64,000 bases of DNA, from positions 248,001 through 312,000 of the forward strand of contig NZ_BAYE01000005.1 of NCBI RefSeq assembly GCF_000685095.1, given 5' to 3'. The notes below the pieces were generated by a model that saw only the letters and a list, made by a program, of their open reading frames with translations, searched no databases and was not told the origin of the DNA. Within the stretch, counting starts at the first letter, position 1. The number at the start of each line of letters is the position of its first letter. Below, in pieces: positions 17,964 to 25,486 of this stretch. A program made the position numbers and the translations under genes. This DNA is from Paraburkholderia caledonica NBRC 102488. Its GTDB lineage: Bacteria > Pseudomonadota > Gammaproteobacteria > Burkholderiales > Burkholderiaceae.

Positions 17964-18992
17964 ATGACGCACCGCCTGTTCGCACGTCTGCGCATTGCCC
18001 GTTTCGTGCGGCCCGACGCTCACGTTATCGCCGGCGGCACCGCGCCGGCGCTCGCGGCGTCTCACAGTGCATCGCACCGGTCCGGTTTCCGCTGGCTGCT
18101 GCTGGGCGCGTTGATGACCGGCGCAGCGAGCACCGCGACAGTGCCCGCGTTCGCGCAAAACGACGACAAACCGCCGCCCCTCGAAGCCGCGAGCGCTGTC
18201 AAGGCGCCTTCCACGCCCGCGTCGCAGGTCGGCAGGCTGACGCTGGATCAGCAGGTCAAATGGCTGCGCGCCGCGCAACAAAGCGGCGCGCTCCAAGCGC
18301 TCGGCGACGCGCAACTTGTCGCGCTCTTCAAGTCGCTCGATCCGCTCGCGCTGCCGCGCTATATCAAGGAAGGGCCGAACGGCTACGCGTCGTATGAAAT
18401 GACGATGTCGCGTTCGGAACGCATTCGCGGCCAGTGGCCCGACAAGCCCGACCATATGCTCGTGCGGGTCGCGCACGACCCGCTTCGCATCTACGCGAAG
18501 TGGCTGCCCGACGGTTCGCACGCCGGCCAGGAAATCCTCTACGACGAGTCGAAACGCGCGGACGAAATGTACGGACATCTGGGCGGCATCATGAACGTGA
18601 TGCCGTTATGGACGTCGCTAAACGGCGCCCTCGCCCGCTCGCAATCGAATCACGACGTGCGCGATCTCGGGACCGAATACATTGCAGAGCAATACCTCGC
18701 CGAGGGCAAAAAATTTACCGAAGCCGGCTTGCCCCGCTCGACGCAGATCGAAGTGAAGACGATCGACGGTGTGCGCGTCGTCGCGTTCACGTTCGAGACA
18801 CCGACCGGCCAGCCGCAGTTCTACGCAAAGAGGGAAACACTTGGGCTCGATTTGCGGCATCCGTATTTCCGCACTGTCGAGTCTTACGACAACGACGGCC
18901 GCATCTTCGAAAAGATCGTGTTCGAAACGATCACGCCAAAAACTTTCGACGATTCCACTTTCGATCCCAAGAACAAGGCATATAAGTTCTAG
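17964..18992 (+). CDS. DUF1571-type exported protein
   Basis: A 342-residue protein with an N-terminal export signal: a long basic n-region, a hydrophobic stretch (WLLLGALMTGAAS) and cleavage after PAFA near residue 68. The mature domain has the features of DUF1571 proteins, which are predicted periplasmic lipid- or cell-envelope-associated proteins (YASYEMTMSRSERIRGQ, EILYDESKR, RTVESYDNDGRIFEKIVFE). The function is unknown. The gene sits last in the fatty-acid cluster, 49 bp after fadD, with TTCGGAGAG before the ATG. A role connected with lipids at the envelope is possible but inferred. Its stop overlaps the stop of the convergent gene through the palindrome CTAG. Confidence 0.7.
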   Translation: MTHRLFARLRIARFVRPDAHVIAGGTAPALAASHSASHRSGFRWLLLGALMTGAASTATVPAFAQNDDKPPPLEAASAVKAPSTPASQVGRLTLDQQVKWLRAAQQSGALQALGDAQLVALFKSLDPLALPRYIKEGPNGYASYEMTMSRSERIRGQWPDKPDHMLVRVAHDPLRIYAKWLPDGSHAGQEILYDESKRADEMYGHLGGIMNVMPLWTSLNGALARSQSNHDVRDLGTEYIAEQYLAEGKKFTEAGLPRSTQIEVKTIDGVRVVAFTFETPTGQPQFYAKRETLGLDLRHPYFRTVESYDNDGRIFEKIVFETITPKTFDDSTFDPKNKAYKF

Positions 18993-19399
18993 CGCGGCGC
19001 AAAGACAAAGCTGACGTGGGCGGAGTGCGTGCCTTGCCCGTCGCTGCGTTCGTGGCCGTGCTCGATGCGATGCGTTGCACTCGTGGCGAGTTCTTTGAGC
19101 ACGAAATAGTCCGATGCTCGCGTCACGCCGATTAGCCACGGCGTCGGCTGCTCGTTAGTCGACGCCCGAAGCATCGGTGCAAGCGCCGTGTGCCATAACA
19201 AGCCGATGTCGTCGCCGGTTTCGAATACCGGCAACTTCATCGCCGCCGCGTAGCGGGCAAACGCAGCGCTGAACGTGAGCGTGGAATCGGCGATCGCCAA
19301 CGTGTCGCGACGCGCGGCGGCATGCGTGAGCCATGGCCACGCAGAAGCTGCCGTGCTGGAAAGCCATGCGCTCGTCATCATGAAGGTGCGCCGGTCCAT
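18989..19399 (-). CDS. Small exported protein with a Tat-like signal, downstream of a flavoenzyme gene
   Basis: A 136-residue protein. The N-terminus MDRRTFMMTSAW has the twin-arginine pattern RRxF, a moderate hydrophobic stretch and a probable cleavage after THAAA. The mature part has no Cys, no haem motif and no recognised domain. It follows the VAO/PCMH-type flavoenzyme gene by 83 bp on the same strand, in the place where PCMH operons often carry the cytochrome subunit, but no CXXCH is present. It may be an accessory or structural partner exported by the Tat path; this is inference. Confidence 0.55.
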   Translation of the reverse strand: MDRRTFMMTSAWLSSTAASAWPWLTHAAARRDTLAIADSTLTFSAAFARYAAAMKLPVFETGDDIGLLWHTALAPMLRASTNEQPTPWLIGVTRASDYFVLKELATSATHRIEHGHERSDGQGTHSAHVSFVFAPR

Positions 19400-19482
19400 G
19401 TGCTGGTCCGCCTCCTGGTTTGCTCAGCGAGCGCAATGCTCGCCGGACAGTTGCGCCGTGCCCGCCAGACGTCGGCTGACGC

Positions 19483-21060
19483 TCATGTATAGCCGCGCCG
19501 ATCGCGCCACGCCGCAGGCCATATGCCCTGCTTGCCCGGCGCGAGAACGCCGTTCGGGTCGAGCGCGTCCTTGATCGTTTCCGACAGCCGCAGCAATGCG
19601 CCGTCGTTGAAGTTGTACTGAGCGGCCGCGAAATCCATATACGCGAGGTGCGTGCGATATTGGCCATAACCGGCCGCACGCGCATCGCTCATCAACGAGC
19701 GTAGTAAGGCGCCCGCCTGCTCGACCTGGTTCTTATCGTCGCGATCGAAAATCGCCGCGAAGATGTGATGCAGATGACGCACGCCCGCTGTAAAGCCGCC
19801 GTAGTAGTCGAAACCATACTCGGCCGCGCGGGCCTTCACCATCGAGTATTGGCGCAGCGCGTCGCGTCCGGTCGCGGGACACACCGGCGCAAAGTCCACG
19901 TGCGCGCCCGCGCCGCCGCGCCAGTCGAGCATGCGAAACGCGCTCATTGCGGGAATGCCGGCGAGATTACGGTCACCGCCGGCAGTGGGCTGCGCATCGC
20001 CCGCATAACGCTTCGCCAGGAACCGCGCGTGAGGCACACGCGCGAACGCGCGCTGCACGATTGCGTAGTGTGCGTCGACGACCTCGGGCGTGCCATACAG
20101 CGCAAAATGCAGATTCCAGCGGCCGACATCAAGTTTGTCGAGCATCGCGGCGACCGCGCTTTCGGGCATTGCGCCAGGCCCGTCGTACCATTGCGCGCGC
20201 GCCGACAATCCTGCTGCGCGCCGCAAGCCGCCCTCGATCACCGCGTGATTGCGAATGGTTTCATCGAGCCGCAACGGCCGCAATATGTCGACGATGGTCT
20301 CCACATCCGCCTCTTCGCGGAACTGGATTTCGCCGAGCAGATACGCGGGCGGCGCGGGCATCAGCCAGACGCCGAGCTTGGTCACGATGCCGTAATTCGA
20401 CTGCATGAACATAGCGTCGAACGAAGGTCCGTAACCGGGCTGGTAAAGCTGCCATGCGGTGCTGGTATCGATTGCGCCCATGCCGGTTCGCAACACGTCG
20501 CCGTTTGCCAGCACCACCTCCATTCCGCATTGCGTCGCTGCATGATCGCCGTACGGCGTGTAGCCGAAGCCTCGTTCGAGCGTGTTGCCGACCACGCTGC
20601 CCCAGCCGGCAGCCGGCGGATCGACCCACAGCCTGTAGCCCTTATCGCGCAGGTGCGCATGAAGATCGAAGTAGCTCACGCCCGGCTCGACGAGCGCATA
20701 GGCGAGTGTCTCGTTCACTTCGACGATGCGGTTCATCCGCTGCAGATCGAGCACGACCGAACCGGTAAGACGCGGCGCCGCGCCGCCGTATGCAAAATTG
20801 CGCCCGGTAGAGACGGTCCACAACGGAATGCGATATTGATTCGCCACGCGCAGCACCGCGCGAATTTCATCGACAGATGCGGGCAAGAGCGCAGCGCTCG
20901 CCGCGAACGCTTCGCGCTCGCCCGGCGCGAAGGGATCGAGATAGGCGGAGAGTCCGGCCGCCGAATCGACGACATGCGGCTCGCCGACAATCGAGCGCCA
21001 GGCGGCGAGCGCCCGGTCGAACTGCGCGGCGGAAACTCCCGGCGGGAAGTGGCGGATCAA
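19483..21060 (-). CDS. FAD-dependent oxidase/dehydrogenase of the VAO/PCMH family
   Basis: A 525-residue flavoprotein with an N-terminal PP-loop FAD domain (about 45-250) and a C-terminal cap domain. The match to p-cresol methylhydroxylase/vanillyl-alcohol oxidase is strong: GRNFAYGGAAPR, YALVEPGVSYFDL, GNTLERGFGYTPYGDH, QCGMEVVLANGDVLRTG. These enzymes oxidise para-substituted phenols (4-cresol, vanillyl alcohol, eugenol) through a quinone methide. No signal peptide is visible. No cytochrome c partner is encoded next to it, so either it is an oxidase or it uses another acceptor. The exact phenolic substrate cannot be told from sequence. Confidence 0.82.
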   Translation of the reverse strand: MIRHFPPGVSAAQFDRALAAWRSIVGEPHVVDSAAGLSAYLDPFAPGEREAFAASAALLPASVDEIRAVLRVANQYRIPLWTVSTGRNFAYGGAAPRLTGSVVLDLQRMNRIVEVNETLAYALVEPGVSYFDLHAHLRDKGYRLWVDPPAAGWGSVVGNTLERGFGYTPYGDHAATQCGMEVVLANGDVLRTGMGAIDTSTAWQLYQPGYGPSFDAMFMQSNYGIVTKLGVWLMPAPPAYLLGEIQFREEADVETIVDILRPLRLDETIRNHAVIEGGLRRAAGLSARAQWYDGPGAMPESAVAAMLDKLDVGRWNLHFALYGTPEVVDAHYAIVQRAFARVPHARFLAKRYAGDAQPTAGGDRNLAGIPAMSAFRMLDWRGGAGAHVDFAPVCPATGRDALRQYSMVKARAAEYGFDYYGGFTAGVRHLHHIFAAIFDRDDKNQVEQAGALLRSLMSDARAAGYGQYRTHLAYMDFAAAQYNFNDGALLRLSETIKDALDPNGVLAPGKQGIWPAAWRDRRGYT

Positions 21061-21121
21061 GGGTTCTCCTTCAGCGGGGGAAGGCTTGCGTGGTGTGGTC
21101 GGGTATTTCAGTATCCGCGTA

Positions 21122-21148
21122 CCTGGGGCGCCTGGGGCGCCTGGGGCG
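21122..21148. repeat. Three perfect tandem copies of CCTGGGGCG
   Basis: A 9-bp unit repeated three times without mismatch in the gene-free gap between the flavoenzyme gene and the anti-sigma factor gene. It is probably a slippage-prone minisatellite. The rest of the gap (21061-21319) shows nothing else recognisable. Confidence 0.7.
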
Positions 21149-21319
21149 TTTTCGGCAGCCGGGGCATTTGTGGCGCTCGGGGCATGCGCTCAGTCGCGCC
21201 GTCGCGCCCGATGCGTTAGCGTGGCGCGCCTCACATGTACCCTCGGGGCGCGCGGCGCGATAGTTCCCAATCGGGATGCCGGACGCGACGCGCACAGCAA
21301 CAGCCGCTCTATTGTCACG

Positions 21320-22183
21320 CTACTGCCACGCTTCTGGCTTGCCACCGAGCGCACTACAGACGTCGACGGCAATCGAGCGTAACTTGCCTTCCGCGATCGG
21401 CCCTGACAACGCATAACCCATGCCGTCGCTGATCCAATAGAAGGTGCGCCGGTTGCCGTCGCGTAGCAGGCGGAACGCGGTCTCGTCGCGCGCAGTGCCG
21501 GTCACATACAGCGTGAGTCGCGCGCCGGCGCGGTTCTCGTACATGAATTGCGCGGCCGGCCCTGCTTCGCCGGGCAACAGACGGCCGCCTACGAGCGAAT
21601 AGCCGTATTCCTGCAGCGACGGCACAGAAAGCGACCGGTTCAGACGCTTGGAAAGCCAGCTGATCAGATGCTCTTCTTCGCTCGCCGCGACTTCCACCGG
21701 ATGACGCCGCTCAGGCGTATAAACCGCATACGCAACGTCGGCGCGTTCGGCGAAGCTCGGCGCCTGCGCACCGAGACCGTTCCATGCGCCGCCAGTCAGA
21801 CGCGGCGCGAGCGGCCCCAACGCCAGCGTGAGGCCGGCGCCCGCCGCGAGCCAGCACGCGGCGATCCCCGCACGCCGCCACCAGGGCGTGCGCGGACGCA
21901 GGACGATGACGGTGGGCTCGTCGGCATCGTCGGCTCTGCGCGCGGTCTCTGCAGCCTGGCTACCCGGCACGCGACGCGCGTCGTCCTGCGGCGCGCCGCA
22001 CAATGCCTGCAGCGCTGCTTTTTGCGCCCGCCATGCGGCGACGCGCGCAGCGGCTTGCGGATGCCCGGTGAGCAGCGTTGCGATGCGTTCGCGTTCCGCA
22101 TCCGACATTTCACCGTCGACAAACGCCGATAGCGCTTGCAGGTCTACCCCGTCGGGCAAGCTGGAATCGTGGTCGTCATTCAT
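21320..22183 (-). CDS. Membrane anti-sigma factor
   Basis: A 287-residue protein. Residues 1-45 form a zinc-less anti-sigma N-domain (LQALSAFVDGEMSDAERERIATLL), one membrane helix lies at about 105-125 (IAACWLAAGAGLTLALG), and the rest is periplasmic. Such proteins hold an ECF sigma factor at the membrane until an envelope signal releases it. The start codon overlaps the stop codon of the sigma factor gene (ATGA), the usual coupling for sigma/anti-sigma pairs. The periplasmic part has no recognised sensor fold and a single Cys near the C-terminus. Confidence 0.85.
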   Translation of the reverse strand: MNDDHDSSLPDGVDLQALSAFVDGEMSDAERERIATLLTGHPQAAARVAAWRAQKAALQALCGAPQDDARRVPGSQAAETARRADDADEPTVIVLRPRTPWWRRAGIAACWLAAGAGLTLALGPLAPRLTGGAWNGLGAQAPSFAERADVAYAVYTPERRHPVEVAASEEEHLISWLSKRLNRSLSVPSLQEYGYSLVGGRLLPGEAGPAAQFMYENRAGARLTLYVTGTARDETAFRLLRDGNRRTFYWISDGMGYALSGPIAEGKLRSIAVDVCSALGGKPEAWQ

Positions 22184-22710
22184 CGCGGGTTTCTCACTAC
22201 TTTCAGCGGCGGCGGCTTACGCGCCGGCCCCTGAGCGGGTCCTTCCAGCAACCCGCGCAGATGTTCGCGTGCGCGCGACAGTCGCGACATCACCGTGCCG
22301 ACCGGCACGCCGAGCGCCTTCGACGTCTCCTGATAACTGAGCTCTTCGACGCAGACGAGCAACAGCACCTCGCGCTGCTCGATCGGCAGACAATACAGCG
22401 CGCGCTGCAGATCGCGCAGCACGAGACCGTCGACCTCGCGCTGCGGCGCTTCGAGGTTGCGCCAGGGCGCGCTTTCTTCATCGACGGCAATCTCGCGGCG
22501 GCCGCGCAACTGATCGATATAAAGATGTCGCAGAATGGTGAGCAGCCACGCACGCAGATTACTGTTTGGCCGGAACGCCGCCCAGCGCGCAAGCGCGCGC
22601 TCCGCCGTGTCCTGAACCAGGTCGTCGGCCCATGCGCGGTCCCCCGTCAGCGCGCGCGCATAGCGGCGCAACTGCGGGAGCCACGAGATCACTTCTGCTT
22701 CAAAGCTCAC
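22180..22710 (-). CDS. ECF-family RNA polymerase sigma factor
   Basis: A 176-residue sigma-70-family protein with region 2 (about 10-75: ALTGDRAWADDLVQDTAERAL, NLRAWLLTILRHLYIDQ) and region 4 (about 110-160: LPIEQREVLLLVCVEELSYQE, GVPVGTVMSRLSRAREHL). There is no region 3, which is the ECF type. It redirects RNA polymerase to a small stress regulon when freed from the anti-sigma factor encoded by the overlapping downstream gene. It lies 14 bp downstream of a tiny lipoprotein gene, so the three probably form one operon. Which stimulus it answers to is not visible. Confidence 0.93.
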   Translation of the reverse strand: MSFEAEVISWLPQLRRYARALTGDRAWADDLVQDTAERALARWAAFRPNSNLRAWLLTILRHLYIDQLRGRREIAVDEESAPWRNLEAPQREVDGLVLRDLQRALYCLPIEQREVLLLVCVEELSYQETSKALGVPVGTVMSRLSRAREHLRGLLEGPAQGPARKPPPLKVVRNPR

Positions 22711-22724
22711 GCGACGTGTGGCTC

Positions 22725-22862
22725 TCAGTAGCCGCCGCCGCTACTATTGCCGCCGCTGGAGCTTGACGCGCTGTTGTCGGCGGTAGAGGTGCAGGCGCTG
22801 GTCGCGAGCGACGCCACTGCGAGTGTAAATATCATCGCGACGATGCTGAGAGTTGCTTTCAT
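22725..22862 (-). CDS. Tiny lipoprotein (45 residues) heading the ECF sigma operon
   Basis: A short minus-strand frame from the ATG at 22862 to the TGA at 22725. It has an ideal ribosome-binding site (AAAGGAGACTCGT) and a lipoprotein signal MKATLSIVAMIF...ATSAC with the lipidated Cys at residue 24. The mature peptide is only 22 residues, Ser/Gly/Asn-rich, ending SSGGGY. It sits 14 bp upstream of the sigma factor gene on the same strand. The good signal and start region make it very probably real. Its role is unknown; it could report lipoprotein export or envelope state to the sigma/anti-sigma pair. Confidence 0.75.
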   Translation of the reverse strand: MKATLSIVAMIFTLAVASLATSACTSTADNSASSSSGGNSSGGGY

Positions 22863-22875
22863 ACGAGTCTCCTTT

Positions 22876-23063
22876 GTCGACCGGACTTGGCGCTTTAGCG
22901 CCTAGTCCGGTCCCATGCAAAGCGGTCGACCGGAGTTAGCGCTTTAGTGCTTTAGCGCTTACTTCGGTTTCCCATGTGAAGCGGTCGACCGGAGTTAGCG
23001 CTTCAGCGTTTACTTCGGTCCCATTTGAGGCTGTCTCGACCAGCGTTAGCGCTTCGGTTCCTG
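22876..23063. repeat. Four imperfect tandem hairpin repeats
   Basis: Units of about 30-59 bp begin at 22876, 22925, 22984 and about 23033. They share GTCGACCGGAGTTAGCGCTT...CTTCGGTCCCAT-type sequence, and at least the first two or three fold into hairpins; the first is nearly perfect (ACCGGACTTGGCGC pairing with GCGCCTAGTCCGGT). The array lies directly upstream of the lipoprotein-sigma operon and would be in its 5' leader or promoter region. The last unit is degenerate. The core CGTTAGCGCTTCGG (23044-23057) recurs at 56299-56312, so this is a dispersed family. From 23064 to 23355 nothing else is recognised apart from the presumed hfq2 promoter. Confidence 0.75.
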
Positions 23064-23355
23064 CTCCTCAGTGCTTAACCCTGTCCTTGACTAAACGCGT
23101 TGGACCCGGAATTTATTCCACCGACGCGCTCACAGTGCCGGCATTTTCCGCCATCGATGGGAGCAAACGCGGGCCGTGGCCGAAGAAGCCGGCCAATGGT
23201 CGGCGGATTTCGTAACTCAACGTTACAGCCAATAGTTATCAGGTGCTTATGTCAGCGCAAGCCGTTATAGTGGACCCAGTTCGCCCGTCGACGCGTTCTG
23301 CCCCCACACAGGGTAGAATCGCGGCGAACAACCGTATTTCTAACCTGAATTGTCC

Positions 23356-23823
23356 ATGGCTTCCGCAGAATCGCATCCGCAAAACGACTTCATGAACGCT
23401 GCGCGCAAAGAACGAAAGCGCGTTGAGATTTACCTTGTCAATGGCATCCGCCTGACAGGGTGCATCGAGTCGTTCGATCAGTATCTGGTGATGCTGCGCA
23501 CGCCCGTCGGCTTGCAAGGCATCTACAAGCGCGCCATCTCGACGATCCAGCTCGATACCGGAACCCGTCCGGCTCCGCGCGCGGGCCGTCCGTCGCATGG
23601 CGAGCACACTACGCGCGGCCCGCACGGCTCGCGGGAGCCGCGCGAGCATCGGGAACCGCGTGAACCGCGCGACTCGTACGGCGCGCCGTCATCCGACCGC
23701 CCTGCGCCAGAGCGCGGCAGCGCGTCAGACGCGCCCGTAGTGGTAACGCGCCGCCGGCGCCTGTTCGGCACGGGCGGCGACGGCGGCAACCACGGCAATC
23801 ATGGCGGCGGCGGTCACGCGTAA
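23356..23823 (+). CDS. hfq2: Second Hfq-type RNA chaperone with an Arg/Gly-rich tail
   Basis: A 155-residue protein. Residues 8-62 are an Sm/Hfq domain: [25 protein letters not shown] with Sm1, and Sm2 ending in IYKRAISTI (classical Hfq has VYKHAISTV). The remaining 90 residues are low complexity, rich in Arg, Pro, Glu, Gly and His ([30 protein letters not shown]). Burkholderia species carry two hfq genes; the longer Hfq2 has such a tail. Hfq rings pair small RNAs with mRNAs. The ATG at 23356 is used; a TTG two codons earlier is also open. The tail suggests extra RNA binding or phase separation, by inference. Confidence 0.88.
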   Translation: MASAESHPQNDFMNAARKERKRVEIYLVNGIRLTGCIESFDQYLVMLRTPVGLQGIYKRAISTIQLDTGTRPAPRAGRPSHGEHTTRGPHGSREPREHREPREPRDSYGAPSSDRPAPERGSASDAPVVVTRRRRLFGTGGDGGNHGNHGGGGHA

Positions 23824-23852
23824 GCGTCGAGCGGCCCTCGGTGCGGCGACGG

Positions 23853-24077
23853 TCACTTCGCGAGAGGACCGATTCGCTGCAGAATTTTCTCCACCTTCGC
23901 CACCTGCTGGTCCGTGAGTTCGAACTTGCATTTGACCGCCAACACGCGACGCCGCCAGTAGCCGGCGTCCAACATTCGTTGCGCCGGCTGCTTCGTTGCC
24001 CAATCCAGATGTTCCAGCTCTGCCTCCACCACGTGTGAAGCGTTGAAACGCTTGGCGCGCACGGGTTTCTTGTCCAT
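23853..24077 (-). CDS. Small conserved-looking hypothetical protein
   Basis: A 74-residue basic protein starting at MDKKPVRAKRFNASHVVEA. It contains ELEHLDWATKQPAQRMLDAGYWRRRV and ends with FELTDQQVAKVEKILQRIGPLAK, a probable pair of amphipathic helices. No known domain was recognised. It converges on hfq2 with 29 bp between the stop codons. The composition is coding-like (balanced hydrophobic and charged residues), but the function is unknown. Confidence 0.6.
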   Translation of the reverse strand: MDKKPVRAKRFNASHVVEAELEHLDWATKQPAQRMLDAGYWRRRVLAVKCKFELTDQQVAKVEKILQRIGPLAK

Positions 24078-24405
24078 GGTGTTTGCTGCCTTGTCGTTCG
24101 CCGATCGTGTTTGCGCTCCTCCCGAGCTGCGCATTGCAGGTTTGGCGCAGGCGGTCTGATGGGCCGGTCCACGCGACCGGTCATTGTTCTATTTTTCCGC
24201 ACTGCATCCCTGCGACACTCGGAAAACGAGCGGACAGGCTCACGTTTGAAGTTTTTATTTATTCAGATTGGCGCGCACCCGCCGCATGTCGATCCTCGCG
24301 TGCTTCGACGAGTGCGCAAGCACGTCCTATGCCGTTCGGCCGATGTCGCCGATGCTCCCTTTGCGTTATGCTCAACCTTCCACTTCGTTCATAGGGGAGC
24401 CTGTC
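24078..24405. other. Intergenic region, divergent promoters
   Basis: About 330 bp between two small divergent genes, with a visibly AT-richer part around 24180-24270 that probably holds promoters. No other gene or repeat was recognised. Confidence 0.4.
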
Positions 24406-24600
24406 ATGACGAGCAAGAAGCACACTGCGTTGCCCGCCGCCGGAAAGCAGGCGGAACCGGCGATAGACTCGACGGATAGTCGCCTCGACGAGGCGTTGGA
24501 AGAGAGCTTTCCCGCGAGCGACCCGATCGCCGTCCACGAGCACGAGCCGCGTCGCGCATCGGAAAACGAGCAGCCGGTGACAGAAAAGAAGCGGCGCTAG
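24406..24600 (+). CDS. Small ESFPASDP-motif protein
   Basis: A 64-residue, highly charged protein starting at MTSKKHT, preceded by AGGGGAGCC. It contains LDEALEESFPASDPIAV, a short motif that recurs in many small uncharacterised proteobacterial proteins. The rest is rich in Glu, Lys and Arg and probably disordered. No function is known. Upstream in-frame codons (from 24268) lack coding character. Confidence 0.65.
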   Translation: MTSKKHTALPAAGKQAEPAIDSTDSRLDEALEESFPASDPIAVHEHEPRRASENEQPVTEKKRR

Positions 24601-24757
24601 CGCGCGCGGCAAGAAGGAAAAGCGCATGCTACGAAGACCAGCGCAGTCCGTGCGAATGGGATTGCCGGCGCGTCGCAGTACGTCGTTTGAGCGGGCCGGG
24701 CTGCGGTAAAGCACCGCTGCGCCCGGCCTTGGGATGAGCCGTTCGACCCAGTCCCGG

Positions 24758-25486
24758 TTAGTGCGCGGGCAAGCCGCTTTCGAGCTGGCGCTGCAAGTCG
24801 CGCACCTGGCGCTGGGCGACGCGCAGTTGCTCTTGCGCGGCCGTCTTTTGCTGGGCAAGTGCCGCCGCTTCCGCGCGCGTTTGCTGCTGCTCGTTCGTAA
24901 CGATCATCTGCTGCTGGCGGGCAACGTCGAGGTCCGCTTGCAGACGGTTGGCGCGGCCCTGTGACAACGCGATCATGCGTTCGGTGAACGCCTTCTGCGC
25001 TTCGAGTTGCGTGCGGCGAATCTCTACGTTCGACAATTGCACAGTCTGGCGCACAAAATCGCGATAGATCATTTCGGCGCGCGCCGCGTCTTGCGTCTTG
25101 ATCACACGCCAAAAGTTCTTCTGCTGGAAAAGCGCCACGTAATAGGTCATCTCCTTGCCGTGGAATAGCAAGCTCGTTCCATAGCTGGCGTTGTACGTGG
25201 TGCGCAACTCGCTGAGCTCCGAGCCCTTGATCAACTGCTGCACTTCCGCGACGTTCCCCGCGGCGGATTGCTTGGCCTCGTCCGGCGTGAGCGCGGATGT
25301 CTGCACTTGCGGCTGTGCCGGCAGAACAGCGGACGCCGGTGCGGTGGCGGCGCCCGGTTCGGCAACCAACCCGGGCGTTGCGTTGTTATCGGCCTCCGGC
25401 TGAGCCTGTGCGTACGCGCCTTGTGCTACCCCCAACGCCATGATCGCGGCGACGGCGATCTGTCGTAGTGTCAACTTTTGGTCCAT
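24758..25486 (-). CDS. DUF2968-type exported coiled-coil protein
   Basis: A 242-residue protein with a Sec signal (about 1-26, cleavage after GAYA). After a Pro/Ala-rich linker comes the DUF2968 region (about 85-235) with YNASYGTSLLFHGKEMTYYV, then a long charged coiled coil rich in Gln, Arg and Ala (RMIALSQGRANRLQADLDVA and onward). The family is largely confined to Burkholderiales and its role is unknown; a periplasmic location is expected. It stands alone on the minus strand with an AT-rich upstream region. Confidence 0.8.
   Translation of the reverse strand: MDQKLTLRQIAVAAIMALGVAQGAYAQAQPEADNNATPGLVAEPGAATAPASAVLPAQPQVQTSALTPDEAKQSAAGNVAEVQQLIKGSELSELRTTYNASYGTSLLFHGKEMTYYVALFQQKNFWRVIKTQDAARAEMIYRDFVRQTVQLSNVEIRRTQLEAQKAFTERMIALSQGRANRLQADLDVARQQQMIVTNEQQQTRAEAAALAQQKTAAQEQLRVAQRQVRDLQRQLESGLPAH

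Noticed and set aside
21071..21295. Minus-strand 74-codon frame upstream of the flavoenzyme gene
   Set aside because: Its composition is Arg/Pro/Ala-rich due to GC bias and the 9-bp repeats; no start signal.
22876..23063. Tandem repeats as a CRISPR array
   Set aside because: Units are adjacent without unique spacers, are of unequal length and no cas genes are near.
22976..23215. Plus-strand 79-codon frame
   Set aside because: It lies across the tandem repeats, has Ser/Val-biased composition and no ribosome-binding site.
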